Of a stretch of DNA of 64,000 bases, positions 45,505 through 55,071 are shown one piece after another (position 1 is the first letter of the stretch; each line of letters begins with the position of its first letter). The stretch is from positions 1,531,501-1,595,500 of the forward strand of contig NZ_CP045875.1 in NCBI RefSeq assembly GCF_009649955.1, read 5' to 3'. The translations under genes were made by a program, and so were the position numbers. This DNA comes from Heliorestis convoluta (GTDB taxonomy: Bacteria > Bacillota > Desulfitobacteriia > Heliobacteriales > Heliobacteriaceae). The notes beneath the pieces were generated by a model, which was not told the DNA's origin, did not search any database, and saw nothing but the letters and a program-made list of their open reading frames with translations.

Positions 45505-46611
45505 GTGCAGGACCTACTAACAGAGAAGAGTCCCTTGGCCGATTTGATACCCAAAGTTCAGGCTGGACAGCGCTTAACAAGAGAAGAAGGGATTCGGCTC
45601 TATCAATCCAATGATCTCCTTACCATCGGCTACTTAGCCGATATCATAAGACGTCGAAAAAACGGCGACAACGTTTACTTTATTAATAACCGTCATATTA
45701 ATCCGACCAATGTATGTATCAATCGTTGTCCTCTCTGTGCATTTGGCGTGGACAAAGAAGACCCCAAATCCTATGTCATGACACTTGATCAAATTGAAGA
45801 AAAAGCGAGGGAATCGAGAGAGAGCAACCCCTCAGAAGTCCATATTGTGGGAGGGCTTCACCCTGATATTTCATTTGATTTCCAAGTAGAGATGTTACAA
45901 CGGGTGCGCAAAGCTTTACCAGATAGCCATATTCAGGCTTTCACAGCGGTGGAAATTGACTACTTCAGTGAACAAACAGGCATGGATCCTCTTCAAGTTC
46001 TCAAAACATTGCAAGAAGCAGGCCTCGGCTCTTTGCCAGGAGGCGGTGCTGAAATATTTAGCGAAGGCGTACGCAAAAAAATCTGTGAGAAAAAGATATC
46101 AGGAGAGCGCTGGCTAGAAATTCATGGCCTAGCCCATCAACTAGGTATGAAGACAAATGCAACGATGCTCTACGGTCATATAGAGACCATAGAAGAACGA
46201 GTCGATCACTTAATTCAATTACGAGAACAGCAAGATAGAACTGGGGGCTTTCAAGCTTTCATTCCTCTGGCTTTTCACCCTAAAAACACAGGCCTCGAAG
46301 AGTACGGTCTCGCTCGAACAACAGGCTATGACGATTTAAAGGCACTGGCCATCGCTCGCTTGATGCTTGATAACTTTGATCATATCAAAGCTTTTTGGAT
46401 TATGATTGGCCCGAAGCTAGCGCAAGTGTCCCTGGCTTTTGGTGTCGATGATATTGACGGTACCGTGGTAGAAGAAAAAATTACCCATGCAGCCGGTGCA
46501 GATACAGGACAAGCTTTGACCAGGCAAGAACTGGTACAAATGATTCGTGCTGCTGGCCGGGTACCTTTGGAGCGAGATACATTGTATAAGGTTATTCGCA
46601 AGGAGTTTTAG
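45505..46611 (+). CDS. mqnE: Aminofutalosine synthase (radical SAM)
   Basis: A 368-residue radical SAM enzyme. The [4Fe-4S] motif is CINRCPLC (Cx3Cx2C, about residue 73-80), followed by EVHIVGGLHPD and LGSLPGGGAEI, which are MqnE/MqnC-family signatures. It joins the enolpyruvyl-benzoate made by MqnA to SAM, giving aminofutalosine. It has a GTG start behind GGGAGG. The mqnA start is 3 nt downstream. Confidence 0.92.
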   Translation: MQDLLTEKSPLADLIPKVQAGQRLTREEGIRLYQSNDLLTIGYLADIIRRRKNGDNVYFINNRHINPTNVCINRCPLCAFGVDKEDPKSYVMTLDQIEEKARESRESNPSEVHIVGGLHPDISFDFQVEMLQRVRKALPDSHIQAFTAVEIDYFSEQTGMDPLQVLKTLQEAGLGSLPGGGAEIFSEGVRKKICEKKISGERWLEIHGLAHQLGMKTNATMLYGHIETIEERVDHLIQLREQQDRTGGFQAFIPLAFHPKNTGLEEYGLARTTGYDDLKALAIARLMLDNFDHIKAFWIMIGPKLAQVSLAFGVDDIDGTVVEEKITHAAGADTGQALTRQELVQMIRAAGRVPLERDTLYKVIRKEF

Positions 46612-46614
46612 CCC

Positions 46615-47439
46615 ATGTTACGCTTGGGAAAAGTGGACTATCTCAATGTTCTACCCATCTACCACGCTTTTTCCTCCCGCTCTGTACCTTTAGAAGCTGA
46701 GCTAGTAGCAGGCGTTCCCGCCTTACTCAATCAAAAATTTCTAGCCGGCGAACTTGATATTACTCCTATCTCATCGATTGCTTATGCAAGGCAACCGGAA
46801 GCCGGTTGGGTCTTGCCTGACATCTCGATTAGTGCTGATGGTGAAGTTGAATCGATTCTGCTCTTTTTAAATTGCCCTGTTGAAGAATTACAAGGTAAGA
46901 CAATAGCTGTTACGACTTCTTCAGCAACATCGGTTGTTCTTTTGAAGATCCTTATGGAGCGGTATTTTCATATTTCTTGTTCTTATCAGCCACTACAGCC
47001 CAACCTATCGGAGATGCTAGCACAGTATCCTGCCGCTTTACTGATTGGGGATGATGCTTTATTGGCTCGTGAGAACTGCAAAAGACCTTATGTAGACCTA
47101 GGTTTTTTGTGGAAAGAAATGACAGGACTTCCTATGGTCTATGCACTTTGGGTGATTCATCGTGATTATGTACAATCGAAGAGCCATCAGATAGGTTCTG
47201 TCGTAGAAGCATTTCAACAGAGTCGTCGCTGGGGCATGAACCATCGAAGTGAAGTGATCAGAGAAGCTAGAAAAATCTGCTCCTTGCCGACTCCCCTTTT
47301 AGAAAGATACTTTGATACGATACGATACGATTTAGACGATTCATATCGAAAAGCTGTGGAAGTTTTTTTTGATTATGCGGCACAGGTCAAAGCTTTGCCG
47401 GCACCTGTGAAGCTTAAAGTTTGGGGCGTTGATGGATGA
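46615..47439 (+). CDS. mqnA: Chorismate dehydratase
   Basis: A 274-residue periplasmic-binding-protein-like enzyme without signal peptide. It has RLGKVDYLNVLPIYHAF at the N-terminus, then LDITPISSIAYA, ISADGEVESILLF and LLIGDDAL. MqnA converts chorismate to 3-enolpyruvyl-benzoate, the first step of the futalosine route. Chorismate comes from the aro genes at 17-21 kb. It overlaps mqnC by 4 nt. Confidence 0.92.
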   Translation: MLRLGKVDYLNVLPIYHAFSSRSVPLEAELVAGVPALLNQKFLAGELDITPISSIAYARQPEAGWVLPDISISADGEVESILLFLNCPVEELQGKTIAVTTSSATSVVLLKILMERYFHISCSYQPLQPNLSEMLAQYPAALLIGDDALLARENCKRPYVDLGFLWKEMTGLPMVYALWVIHRDYVQSKSHQIGSVVEAFQQSRRWGMNHRSEVIREARKICSLPTPLLERYFDTIRYDLDDSYRKAVEVFFDYAAQVKALPAPVKLKVWGVDG

Positions 47440-48506
47440 CGAAAAAGCTACTTCATATTGTTGAAAAAGTAAGGCAGCGTCAACGTTTATCTGTCGAAGA
47501 GGCAGAAATACTGTGGACAGAAGGCGATCTTCTTCTACTCGGTCTATTGGCGCAAGAAGTGCGCAAAGCAATGCATGGTGATGATACAGTTACTTTTGTC
47601 ATTGATCGGAACATTAACTACACGAATGTATGTACCGTAGGTTGTCGTTTTTGTGCTTTTTATAAAAACCCAGATCAAGAAGGTGCCTACCTTTTACGTC
47701 ATGAAGAGATTTTTCAAAAAATTGAAGAGACCCTTGCTGTAGGAGGCACCCAAATCTTAATGCAAGGTGGTATTCATCCTGATCTATCTCTGGAATATTA
47801 TGAAGACCTTCTAAAAGCTATCAAGAAAAGATATATCATTCATATTCATTCTTTTTCCCCACCAGAGATTTTTTCCATGGCTGAAAAAAGTGGATTGTCG
47901 ATTGATAAGACTCTTTGTCGATTGAAAGAAGCTGGTCTTGATTCCATACCTGGCGGCGGTGCAGAAATCTTAGATGATCGAGTTCGCGCGATTATCAGTC
48001 CTCGAAAGATAGGCTGGCAGCGTTGGATGGAGGTTATGCAAAGCGCCCATCGTCAAGGCTTAAAAACAACAGCAACGATGATGTTTGGCTCTGTAGAAAC
48101 CCTTCAAGAGAGGCTTTATCATTTAGAGCGCCTTCGTCAAGGGCAAGATGAAACAGGGGGCTTTACAGCTTTTATTCCATGGAGCTTTCAACCGACTTAT
48201 ACAGAGTTGGGAGGAAAGACAGCTACTGGTGTCGAATACCTAAAAACTTTGGCGTTGTCTAGAGTTTTTTTGGATAATATTCCAAATATACAAGCGTCTT
48301 GGGTAACGCAGGGCTCTAAGATGGCACAAGTTGCCCTTGCTTTTGGTGCCAATGATTTTGGCGGAACCATGTTAGAAGAAAATGTTGTAAGGGCAACAGG
48401 GATTCGTTATCGTGTTCCTCTTGATGAGATTTTACATTGTATTCGTGAAACAGGGAAAAAACCTGTGCAGAGGGACACGTTGTACCGAGCGCTTCGTGCG
48501 TTCTGA
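47436..48506 (+). CDS. mqnC: Cyclic dehypoxanthine futalosine synthase (radical SAM)
   Basis: A 356-residue radical SAM enzyme with CTVGCRFCAF (about residue 68-77), LMQGGIHPDL and LDSIPGGGAEIL. It cyclises dehypoxanthine futalosine. The intermediate steps, mqnB (nucleosidase) and mqnD, are not in the window and must lie elsewhere. It is paralogous to MqnE two genes upstream. Confidence 0.92.
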   Translation: MTKKLLHIVEKVRQRQRLSVEEAEILWTEGDLLLLGLLAQEVRKAMHGDDTVTFVIDRNINYTNVCTVGCRFCAFYKNPDQEGAYLLRHEEIFQKIEETLAVGGTQILMQGGIHPDLSLEYYEDLLKAIKKRYIIHIHSFSPPEIFSMAEKSGLSIDKTLCRLKEAGLDSIPGGGAEILDDRVRAIISPRKIGWQRWMEVMQSAHRQGLKTTATMMFGSVETLQERLYHLERLRQGQDETGGFTAFIPWSFQPTYTELGGKTATGVEYLKTLALSRVFLDNIPNIQASWVTQGSKMAQVALAFGANDFGGTMLEENVVRATGIRYRVPLDEILHCIRETGKKPVQRDTLYRALRAF

Positions 48507-48522
48507 GGAGGCGAAGTTTTTC

Positions 48523-49323
48523 GTGGCTGAAGAAGAAAAAAAAGAAAATACCATGTCCCTTACGGATCATTTAGAAGAGCTTCGCAATGTCTTGATCTGG
48601 TCTCTTGTTTTTATGGCGATAGGTACGGCGATTGCTTGGATTTGGCATGAAGAGTTAACAGCGATGTTGGTAAAACCTTTAACCGATTTGGGATTAAAGC
48701 CAGTTATCTTAAGACCTGCTGAAGGCTTTTTTGCATCCTTAAAAGTTGCTTTTTTTGCAGGCTTAATTATTGCATCGCCTGCTGTTTTTTGGAAGATTTG
48801 GAGCTTTATTGTCCCTGCCCTCTATCCCAATGAGCGGAAATGGGTCTATATTTTGTTGCCCTTTTCGATTCTTTTGCTTGTAACAGGTGTTTTGTTTTCC
48901 TATTTTACAGTCTATCCTTTGGCCATTCGTTTTCTTGTCACCTTTGGTGATTTTACGCCTATGCTTTCCATCGGTGAATATTTAAGCTTTGCAATTACCT
49001 TCATTTTACCTTTTGGGATTGTATTTCAACTGCCTCTTGTTGTGATGTTTCTTGTTCGGATTGGTGTAGTAAATCATCACTTTCTAAAGCATTATCGCCG
49101 TCATGCTCTGATTCTTATGTTTGTTATGGCAGCTATCTTCACACCTACGCCCGATGTGATTTCGCAAATACTTATGGCCGGTCCTATGTATATTCTTTAT
49201 GAAATCAGCATTGTGATTGCTCGCGTAATAGAACCGAAAAAGAAAAAAGAATCAGAGGAAGAAGATACAGAAGAAAAGGAAGAAGGCTCGAAGGAAGAAG
49301 CTATAACAGAACGTAAGGAATAA
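48523..49323 (+). CDS. tatC: Sec-independent (Tat) translocase subunit TatC
   Basis: A 266-residue membrane protein with six helices. It has MSLTDHLEELR at about residue 11, ALYPNERKW after the second helix, and a conserved FTPTPDVISQILMAGPMYILYEISI near the end. A highly charged Lys/Glu C-terminal tail follows. It recognises twin-arginine signal peptides. GTG 48523 follows GAGGAGG; ATG 48553 is an alternative start. Its location inside the quinone/cytochrome group fits export of folded cofactor proteins such as Rieske subunits. Confidence 0.92.
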   Translation: MAEEEKKENTMSLTDHLEELRNVLIWSLVFMAIGTAIAWIWHEELTAMLVKPLTDLGLKPVILRPAEGFFASLKVAFFAGLIIASPAVFWKIWSFIVPALYPNERKWVYILLPFSILLLVTGVLFSYFTVYPLAIRFLVTFGDFTPMLSIGEYLSFAITFILPFGIVFQLPLVVMFLVRIGVVNHHFLKHYRRHALILMFVMAAIFTPTPDVISQILMAGPMYILYEISIVIARVIEPKKKKESEEEDTEEKEEGSKEEAITERKE

Positions 49324-49473
49324 AAGGCCCTTTTCTTTACAGAAATCAGACATTATGCGATAATACTCCACAAGGACTTTACGTAGTTTTAACAAGAGAT
49401 TGCTTGAGATGTTCAATGCCAAGAAAGAATATACTTTAAATGATTATGGCGTCAGCCTTAGGAGGTGTTGGTT

Positions 49474-49698
49474 TTGTTCGGCTTTATTCCTAACATAGGT
49501 TTTCCCGAACTCCTCCTTATTCTGGTCGTTGCACTACTTGTATTTGGACCTGGCAAATTGCCGGAGATAGGAAAATCTCTGGGCAGGGGTATCAATGAAT
49601 TTAAGAGAGCAACGTCGCAACAGAAAGAACTGGATGAACCTCCTCAAAAGTCTGAGGAGTCTCAAAGTAAAGGGGAGACTCCTTCAAAGGACAAATGA
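49474..49698 (+). CDS. tatA: Tat translocase subunit TatA
   Basis: A 74-residue protein with one N-terminal membrane helix ([29 protein letters not shown]), the FGPGKLPE hinge, an amphipathic helix and a charged tail. It forms the Tat pore. The TTG at 49474 lies 8 nt after AGGAGG. It lies 150 nt after tatC with no strong terminator between. Confidence 0.93.
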   Translation: MFGFIPNIGFPELLLILVVALLVFGPGKLPEIGKSLGRGINEFKRATSQQKELDEPPQKSEESQSKGETPSKDK

Positions 49699-49707
49699 CC
49701 TTCCCAT

Positions 49708-49732
49708 GAGGCACGTCCATAGGACGTGCCTC
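49708..49732 (+). terminator. Hairpin after tatA
   Basis: GAGGCACGTCC pairs perfectly with GGACGTGCCTC around ATA. The T-run is poor (TATTATCG), so termination may be partial. Confidence 0.6.
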
Positions 49733-49778
49733 TATTATCGTTTCGGAAGAGAATATCAAGATAGTAGCAGGTGAGCCT

Positions 49779-50735
49779 ATGGCTTTTCATCTATTTCAAG
49801 AAATTGAAGAAGATCTAAGAAGTGTGGAAGCAGAACTGAATAAACAAATGGAGACAACGCACCCAACCATCACGGCCGCCTCGAGTCATCTACTTTTAGG
49901 TGGAGGAAAAAGGTTAAGACCGGCTTTTGTGCTTTTAGCTGGAAAGTTGTACAATTATCAACTTAACCGTCTTCTGCCTCTTGCTGTTGCCTTAGAAATG
50001 GTTCATATGGCTACGCTTGTCCATGATGATGTTATTGATGAGTCAAAAACTCGACGAGGTATTGCAACGGTGCGTGCTCGCTGGGGCAACAAAATCTCCA
50101 TTCATACAGGCGATCACCTATTTGCTCGTGCTTTAATTCTGATTGCTGAGCTCGGTGATAGTAGAATTACACAATTATTAGCCAAAGCAAGTGTGCAGAT
50201 GTGTGAAGGCGAGATTCAGCAAATGGAAAGCACTTTTAATGTGAATCAATCTTTCCGCGATTATCTGTATCGCATTAATCGTAAAACAGCGTTGTTACTC
50301 TCCCTATCCTGCCAACTCGGTGCGATGGCTGTTCAAGCGGAACCTAGGGCTGCGAGAACGATGAAATGGTACGGTCACCATTTAGGTATGGCTTTTCAGA
50401 TAACCGATGACATCTTAGATCTTGTGGCCAATGAAGAAGAACTGGGAAAACCAGTAGGGTCTGATCTTCGTCAAGGCATTATGACATTGCCTATTTTAAC
50501 GGCCACTGTGCGAGATCCTTTATTAAAAGATCTGGTTCATCAAAAAGAAAAAACAGAAGAAGAAGTAAAAGAGGCAATTGAAAGAATCGTTAAAACTGGC
50601 GCTATAGAAGAAAGCAAAAAGGTAGCTCTTTTGTACTTACAAAAGGCCAAAAAAGAACTGGATCATTTGCCTGATTCATCGGTGAAAGAATCTTTCCACA
50701 AAATTGCTGACTTTATAGCACAAAGAAACTACTAA
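49779..50735 (+). CDS. hepT: Polyprenyl diphosphate synthase, catalytic subunit
   Basis: A 318-residue trans-prenyltransferase. The first Asp-rich motif is LVHDDVIDESKTRRG, the second is ITDDILDLVANEEELGKP, with GGGKRLRPA upstream. It makes the long isoprenoid tail of menaquinone. The chain length cannot be read from sequence alone. The degenerate subunit at 42784 is the likely partner. IspH at 23 kb supplies precursors. Confidence 0.92.
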   Translation: MAFHLFQEIEEDLRSVEAELNKQMETTHPTITAASSHLLLGGGKRLRPAFVLLAGKLYNYQLNRLLPLAVALEMVHMATLVHDDVIDESKTRRGIATVRARWGNKISIHTGDHLFARALILIAELGDSRITQLLAKASVQMCEGEIQQMESTFNVNQSFRDYLYRINRKTALLLSLSCQLGAMAVQAEPRAARTMKWYGHHLGMAFQITDDILDLVANEEELGKPVGSDLRQGIMTLPILTATVRDPLLKDLVHQKEKTEEEVKEAIERIVKTGAIEESKKVALLYLQKAKKELDHLPDSSVKESFHKIADFIAQRNY

Positions 50736-50855
50736 GGGTAAATAATTCATTCATCAAATGACAAAATCTACATTTTATGATAGTGATATTAAGCCTATTA
50801 ATGATAGTGTTAATATGCTAGAATGTTTAGGGTTCAAGTAGAAGGAGGGGAAGTT

Positions 50856-52265
50856 TTGTCGAAGAACAAGGAAGACTTAGACATGCTACCGGAAGGAGCC
50901 AAGCAGGAACAGGAGCCACAGACTGGTTTTGTCGATCGTTTGTGGAATATCTTTAGCTCGATGAAGCTAGGCCTATTCTTGTTGCTCGTGATTGCCATTA
51001 CTTCTATTGCTGGCACTATCATTCCACAGAAACGCATGCCTCAAGACTATGGTTCTCTCTACCCCTTGTACTCAGCGCTTGGATTGACGGATATGTATGC
51101 TTCTTGGTGGTTTGTCACTTTACTATTTCTTTTGGCGATGAACTTGTTTATATGTTCATTTAATCGCATGACACCCTTATGGAACCTTTTTGCAAAGCCA
51201 AAGGCAAAAGTAAGTGAAGGTTATCTTACAAGGTTAGATCATCATCTCACGCATCAAAGTACAAAAAACCAAGAGGGCTTGTGTCAACAAGTCAAAGAAG
51301 ACTGGCAAGGTCGCGGTTATCGAGTTGTAGAAGAAAAGCTAGATGGCAAAGTATTTCTTCACGGTGACAAAGGTCGATATGGAATCTGGGGCTCTTTTAT
51401 AACCCATGTTTCATTGCTTGTTATTTTATTTGGGGCTGTTTTAGGGATCTACTTTGGAACAGAAGGACGTATTGCAGCCGAAGTGGGACGCACTTTCTCG
51501 CTTCATGAAGTATATGAATTGACACCTGATGAGGATTTTAAAGTTCGTGTCGATGATTTTAAGACAATTTACAGAGACGATGGCTCTGTCGATGCTTGGG
51601 TTAGTACGCTAACGGTTATTGATGAGGGTCAGGAAGTATTAACAGAAGAAATTCGTGTTAATCACCCCCTCAACTACAAAGGCTATAAGTTTTATCAATC
51701 TTTTTACGGATCTTACATTCCTCTTAGAGTTGCTTCTCCCGGATCGCCTGAAGGCGTTGAAGTAACCGTTACAGAACGAGATTTCGTTCCTGTACCAGGA
51801 ACAAATCTTGGCGTATGGGTTGCTCAATATATTCCTGATTTTGATCCCAATCTAGGTTGGGTCTCCAAATCGCCAGATCCGAACAATCCGAGAATCATAT
51901 ATGTGCTTTATCGAGGCAATCAACAAATTGGCATCGGTGCTGCTACGATCGGGGAGCCAGAAATCTTAGTGGGCGGTGAAGGCGCTGTTACTTTTCTAGA
52001 CTACAAGCCCTACACAGGGCTATCGGTCCGAAAAGATCCTGGTGTTGGTATCGTATGGCTCGGCTGTGGCCTCATGATTTTGGGCTTATCTCTATCTTTT
52101 TATGTGCCTCACCGACGCATCTGGGCCATCATTGAAGAAAAAGACGGAAAAGGCCATTTCACCATGGGTGGTCATGCACAAAAGAATAAGATCGCTTTTG
52201 TTAAAGAATTTGAAGATATTGCTACACCATATGCGAGAAAAGCAGAGGGGAGTGGGACATCATAG
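50856..52265 (+). CDS. resB: Cytochrome c biogenesis protein ResB/Ccs1
   Basis: A 469-residue protein with membrane helices near residues 40-60, 85-105 and 160-180, and one at about 395-415. A large outer domain (about 200-390) lies between. It has GTIIPQ, the ResB signature segment HPLNYKGYKFYQSFYG, and a final GLSLSFYVPHRRIW. With CcsA it forms System II heme delivery to apocytochromes. The TTG at 50856 follows AAGGAGGGG. Two near-repeats of ATGATAGTG lie 30-80 nt upstream of the start and may be a regulatory site. Confidence 0.9.
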   Translation: MSKNKEDLDMLPEGAKQEQEPQTGFVDRLWNIFSSMKLGLFLLLVIAITSIAGTIIPQKRMPQDYGSLYPLYSALGLTDMYASWWFVTLLFLLAMNLFICSFNRMTPLWNLFAKPKAKVSEGYLTRLDHHLTHQSTKNQEGLCQQVKEDWQGRGYRVVEEKLDGKVFLHGDKGRYGIWGSFITHVSLLVILFGAVLGIYFGTEGRIAAEVGRTFSLHEVYELTPDEDFKVRVDDFKTIYRDDGSVDAWVSTLTVIDEGQEVLTEEIRVNHPLNYKGYKFYQSFYGSYIPLRVASPGSPEGVEVTVTERDFVPVPGTNLGVWVAQYIPDFDPNLGWVSKSPDPNNPRIIYVLYRGNQQIGIGAATIGEPEILVGGEGAVTFLDYKPYTGLSVRKDPGVGIVWLGCGLMILGLSLSFYVPHRRIWAIIEEKDGKGHFTMGGHAQKNKIAFVKEFEDIATPYARKAEGSGTS

Positions 52266-52270
52266 AAACA

Positions 52271-53107
52271 ATGGGTTTTGAAGAGAATTTGTTATTCTAT
52301 CTCACCTTCGCAGCCTACGGGATAGCATCGCTGTTATACATTTCCTATGTAGGTACGAAAAATGCAGTAACAGCGAAAGTTGCATTTTACATTGTCGTTT
52401 TTGGTGTTGTCGTTAATACGGCCGCCATGCTCTTAAGAGGCTACATTGGCGGTTACGTCCCCTTAAGTAACGGCTACGAATTTTTGTTGGCTTTCTCATG
52501 GGGTATCGCTTTCGTGTACTTGGTGACGGAATGGAAATATAAAGTACCGATTACAGGTGCTTTCGTAATTCCTATCGCTTGGTTGCTTCTTGCGTATGTG
52601 GCTATTTTGATGCCCGTAGAATATAAAGTAGCTAGACCTTTGATGCCAGCTTTACAATCAAACTGGCTTACCTATCATGTAATTACAGCACAATTTGGCT
52701 ATGGTGCTTTTGCTTTTTCTTTTGGTGCTGGCATCATGTATCTGATTAAAGAAAGAGCAATCAACTTGGGAATAAAAAGCGGTTTGGCCGCAAAGTTACC
52801 TTCTTTAGAGACACTGGATCAATTGGGTTATCGTCTGATAGCAGTAGGTTTCCCTCTTTTATCTCTTTGTATTATTACTGGTGCAATCTGGGCTGAATAT
52901 GCCTGGGGTCGCTACTGGAGCTGGGATCCAAAAGAGACTTGGTCACTGATCACTTGGCTTGTCTATGCTGTCTATCTTCATGCTCGCTTCACCTATGGAT
53001 GGCGCGGAAAAAAAGCTGCCATCTTAGCTATCATTGGCTTTATTGCCGTACTCTTTACTTTCTTCGGAGTGAATTACTTCCTCTCTGGTTTACACTCTTA
53101 CGCATAA
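52271..53107 (+). CDS. ccsA: Cytochrome c biogenesis protein CcsA (CcmC-like)
   Basis: A 278-residue protein with eight membrane helices. The tryptophan-rich heme-handling motif WGRYWSWDPKETWSLI (about 215-230) is flanked by conserved histidines (YHVITAQFGYG, the C-terminal LSGLHSYA). It exports heme and passes it to apocytochrome c together with ResB. It lies 5 nt after resB and just before the heme genes. Confidence 0.92.
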   Translation: MGFEENLLFYLTFAAYGIASLLYISYVGTKNAVTAKVAFYIVVFGVVVNTAAMLLRGYIGGYVPLSNGYEFLLAFSWGIAFVYLVTEWKYKVPITGAFVIPIAWLLLAYVAILMPVEYKVARPLMPALQSNWLTYHVITAQFGYGAFAFSFGAGIMYLIKERAINLGIKSGLAAKLPSLETLDQLGYRLIAVGFPLLSLCIITGAIWAEYAWGRYWSWDPKETWSLITWLVYAVYLHARFTYGWRGKKAAILAIIGFIAVLFTFFGVNYFLSGLHSYA

Positions 53108-53140
53108 GATTCTTTCTAGTTGCAGGAGAAAGGGGATAGC

Positions 53141-53776
53141 GTGTTGTATCCTATTATATTGAAGCTAGAAAGTCGTCCCTGCTTGGTTGTTGGAGGCGGG
53201 AAGGTTGCTGAACGTAAAGTTAACAGCCTTGTCGACGCGGGTGCAAAAGTTGCTGTAATTAGTCCTATGATTACGGAAAATATTCAGAAATGGGTTGACC
53301 AAGGTACGGTGCGCTATCAAGGGCGAGGCTACCAAGAAGGTGATGCAGCGGGATATTTTTTAGTTGTTGCTGCTACCGACTTACAAGAAGTGAACGATTT
53401 AGTAACTCGCGATTGTAATCAGCGCAATATCCTGATCAACACTGTGGATAATCCTGAAGGAAGCAACTTTTATGTACCGGCCACCATTCGAAGAGGCGAT
53501 TTACAGATTGCTATATCAACGGGTGGTGCTAGCCCGGCTGTGGCTCGAAGGATACGCCAGAGTTTAGAAGTTCAGTTCGGAGAGGAGTACGGGGAGTTTT
53601 TAACTTTGATGGCTCGTTTGCGTGAACAGGTTCTCAGAGAGGTTCCTTGTCCTGTCCGTCGAAAAGCAATTTTTGATAGTTTGGCAGATGCAGATCTTCT
53701 AGAGCTCATCAAATGTGGTGAAGAAAAACGCTTAAAGGAGCGGGTCGCCCAGTGTTTATCTTCGTCGTTGGATTAA
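53141..53776 (+). CDS. Precorrin-2 dehydrogenase / siroheme synthase N-terminal type (Met8-like)
   Basis: A 211-residue protein. The NAD-binding motif VVGGGKVAERKVNSLVDAGA lies near the N-terminus, followed by ATDLQEVN and ISTGGASPAVARRIR. It oxidises precorrin-2 to sirohydrochlorin and may also insert iron, as Met8 and the CysG N-terminal part do. In the operon it feeds the siroheme-dependent heme path. GTG 53141 or TTG 53144 is the likely start. It overlaps hemA by 25 nt. Confidence 0.88.
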   Translation: MLYPIILKLESRPCLVVGGGKVAERKVNSLVDAGAKVAVISPMITENIQKWVDQGTVRYQGRGYQEGDAAGYFLVVAATDLQEVNDLVTRDCNQRNILINTVDNPEGSNFYVPATIRRGDLQIAISTGGASPAVARRIRQSLEVQFGEEYGEFLTLMARLREQVLREVPCPVRRKAIFDSLADADLLELIKCGEEKRLKERVAQCLSSSLD

Positions 53777-55071
53777 ATCACAAATCAGCGCCCGTTGAAG
53801 TGCGTGAGCAGCTTACTTTTCCAGAAAGCACAATTGGTGAATCCTTAACTCGCCTTAGGAGCGAAAAAGCGATTGAAGGTTGCATCATCTTATCGACCTG
53901 TAATCGTACAGAAATTTATTGTGCAACCACCGATCTGGAGAAAGGCCTGGCATCGGTTCGACGATTTGTTACGAATTCAGGGCCTCTTGTCGTCGACGAT
54001 TTTGCGAACCACTTCTACACCCATAGTATCTATGATGCTATTCGGCATTTGTTCCGTGTCGCCGCTGGACTGGACTCCATGGTTCTGGGTGAAACCCAGA
54101 TCCTGGGGCAGGTCCGGCGGGCCTACCAACTAGCCTGTGAACATGGAGCTTCTAACAGTGTTTTGAACACATGGTTTCAACAAGCTATTGCCGTAGGCAA
54201 GAGAGTTAGAACGGAGACAGGGATCGATCAGAACCCCGTATCTATTTCTTACACGGCTGTGGAACTAGCCCGACAAGTCTTTGATTCCCTAGGAGGGAAA
54301 ACGGCTCTAATTCTTGGCGCTGGGAAGATGAGCGAATTAACCTTAAAACATCTTTGTAGTAACGGCGTATCGACGGTCATTGTAGCCAATCGCTCTTTTG
54401 ATAGAGCAGAAGCTTTAGCAAGCCAATTTGGTGGACGAGCCATTTCTTTTTCTGAGCTAGAAAATTATATTGTTGAAGCCGATATTATCATTTCTTGTAC
54501 AGCAGCAACGCACTATGTAGTCAGAAAAAACATGGTTGAAAATATTATGGCTTGCAGAGCAGAACGCCCCCTATTCTTGATTGATATTGCCGTACCAAGA
54601 GATGTAGAGCCTTCTGTAGGTACAGTGCAAGGCGTTCATTTGTTTGATGTGGACGATCTGCAAAATGTCATTGACCAGAATCTTGCAGAACGGCGAAAGG
54701 CAGCTTCTCAAGCTGAAATTATCATTGAACAGGAAATTAATAAATTTCTTAAGTGGTTGAACTCTCTTTTTGTTGTTCCAACGATTATTGCCTTAAAATC
54801 AAAAGGAGACGATATCAAGAACAAAGAGCTTGACCGGGCTTTTGCAAAGCTGAAAAACCTTTCTGAAAAAGAGCAAAATGCGATTGGGGCTTTGGCCTCC
54901 TCCCTGGTCAATCAAATTCTTCACGATCCGATCACACAGATACGACAGCATGCTGCTAGTCCTGAAGGACATCTATATTCAGAGATCTTACAAAATCTCT
55001 TTAACTTAGAGGTAGCTGGGCAAAGGCAGAAAAAGAATGTTGAATACTCTGAGACAAGGAGCCAGAAGTAA
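53752..55071 (+). CDS. hemA: Glutamyl-tRNA reductase
   Basis: A 439-residue enzyme that reduces Glu-tRNA to glutamate-1-semialdehyde. GLNHKSAPVEVREQ opens the protein, the catalytic cysteine is in LSTCNRTEIY (about residue 50), with GETQILGQVRRAY and the NADPH motif ALILGAGKMSE. The start is GTG at 53752, 11 nt after AAAGGAG and inside the previous gene. It is normally the control point of tetrapyrrole synthesis. Confidence 0.95.
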   Translation: MFIFVVGLNHKSAPVEVREQLTFPESTIGESLTRLRSEKAIEGCIILSTCNRTEIYCATTDLEKGLASVRRFVTNSGPLVVDDFANHFYTHSIYDAIRHLFRVAAGLDSMVLGETQILGQVRRAYQLACEHGASNSVLNTWFQQAIAVGKRVRTETGIDQNPVSISYTAVELARQVFDSLGGKTALILGAGKMSELTLKHLCSNGVSTVIVANRSFDRAEALASQFGGRAISFSELENYIVEADIIISCTAATHYVVRKNMVENIMACRAERPLFLIDIAVPRDVEPSVGTVQGVHLFDVDDLQNVIDQNLAERRKAASQAEIIIEQEINKFLKWLNSLFVVPTIIALKSKGDDIKNKELDRAFAKLKNLSEKEQNAIGALASSLVNQILHDPITQIRQHAASPEGHLYSEILQNLFNLEVAGQRQKKNVEYSETRSQK

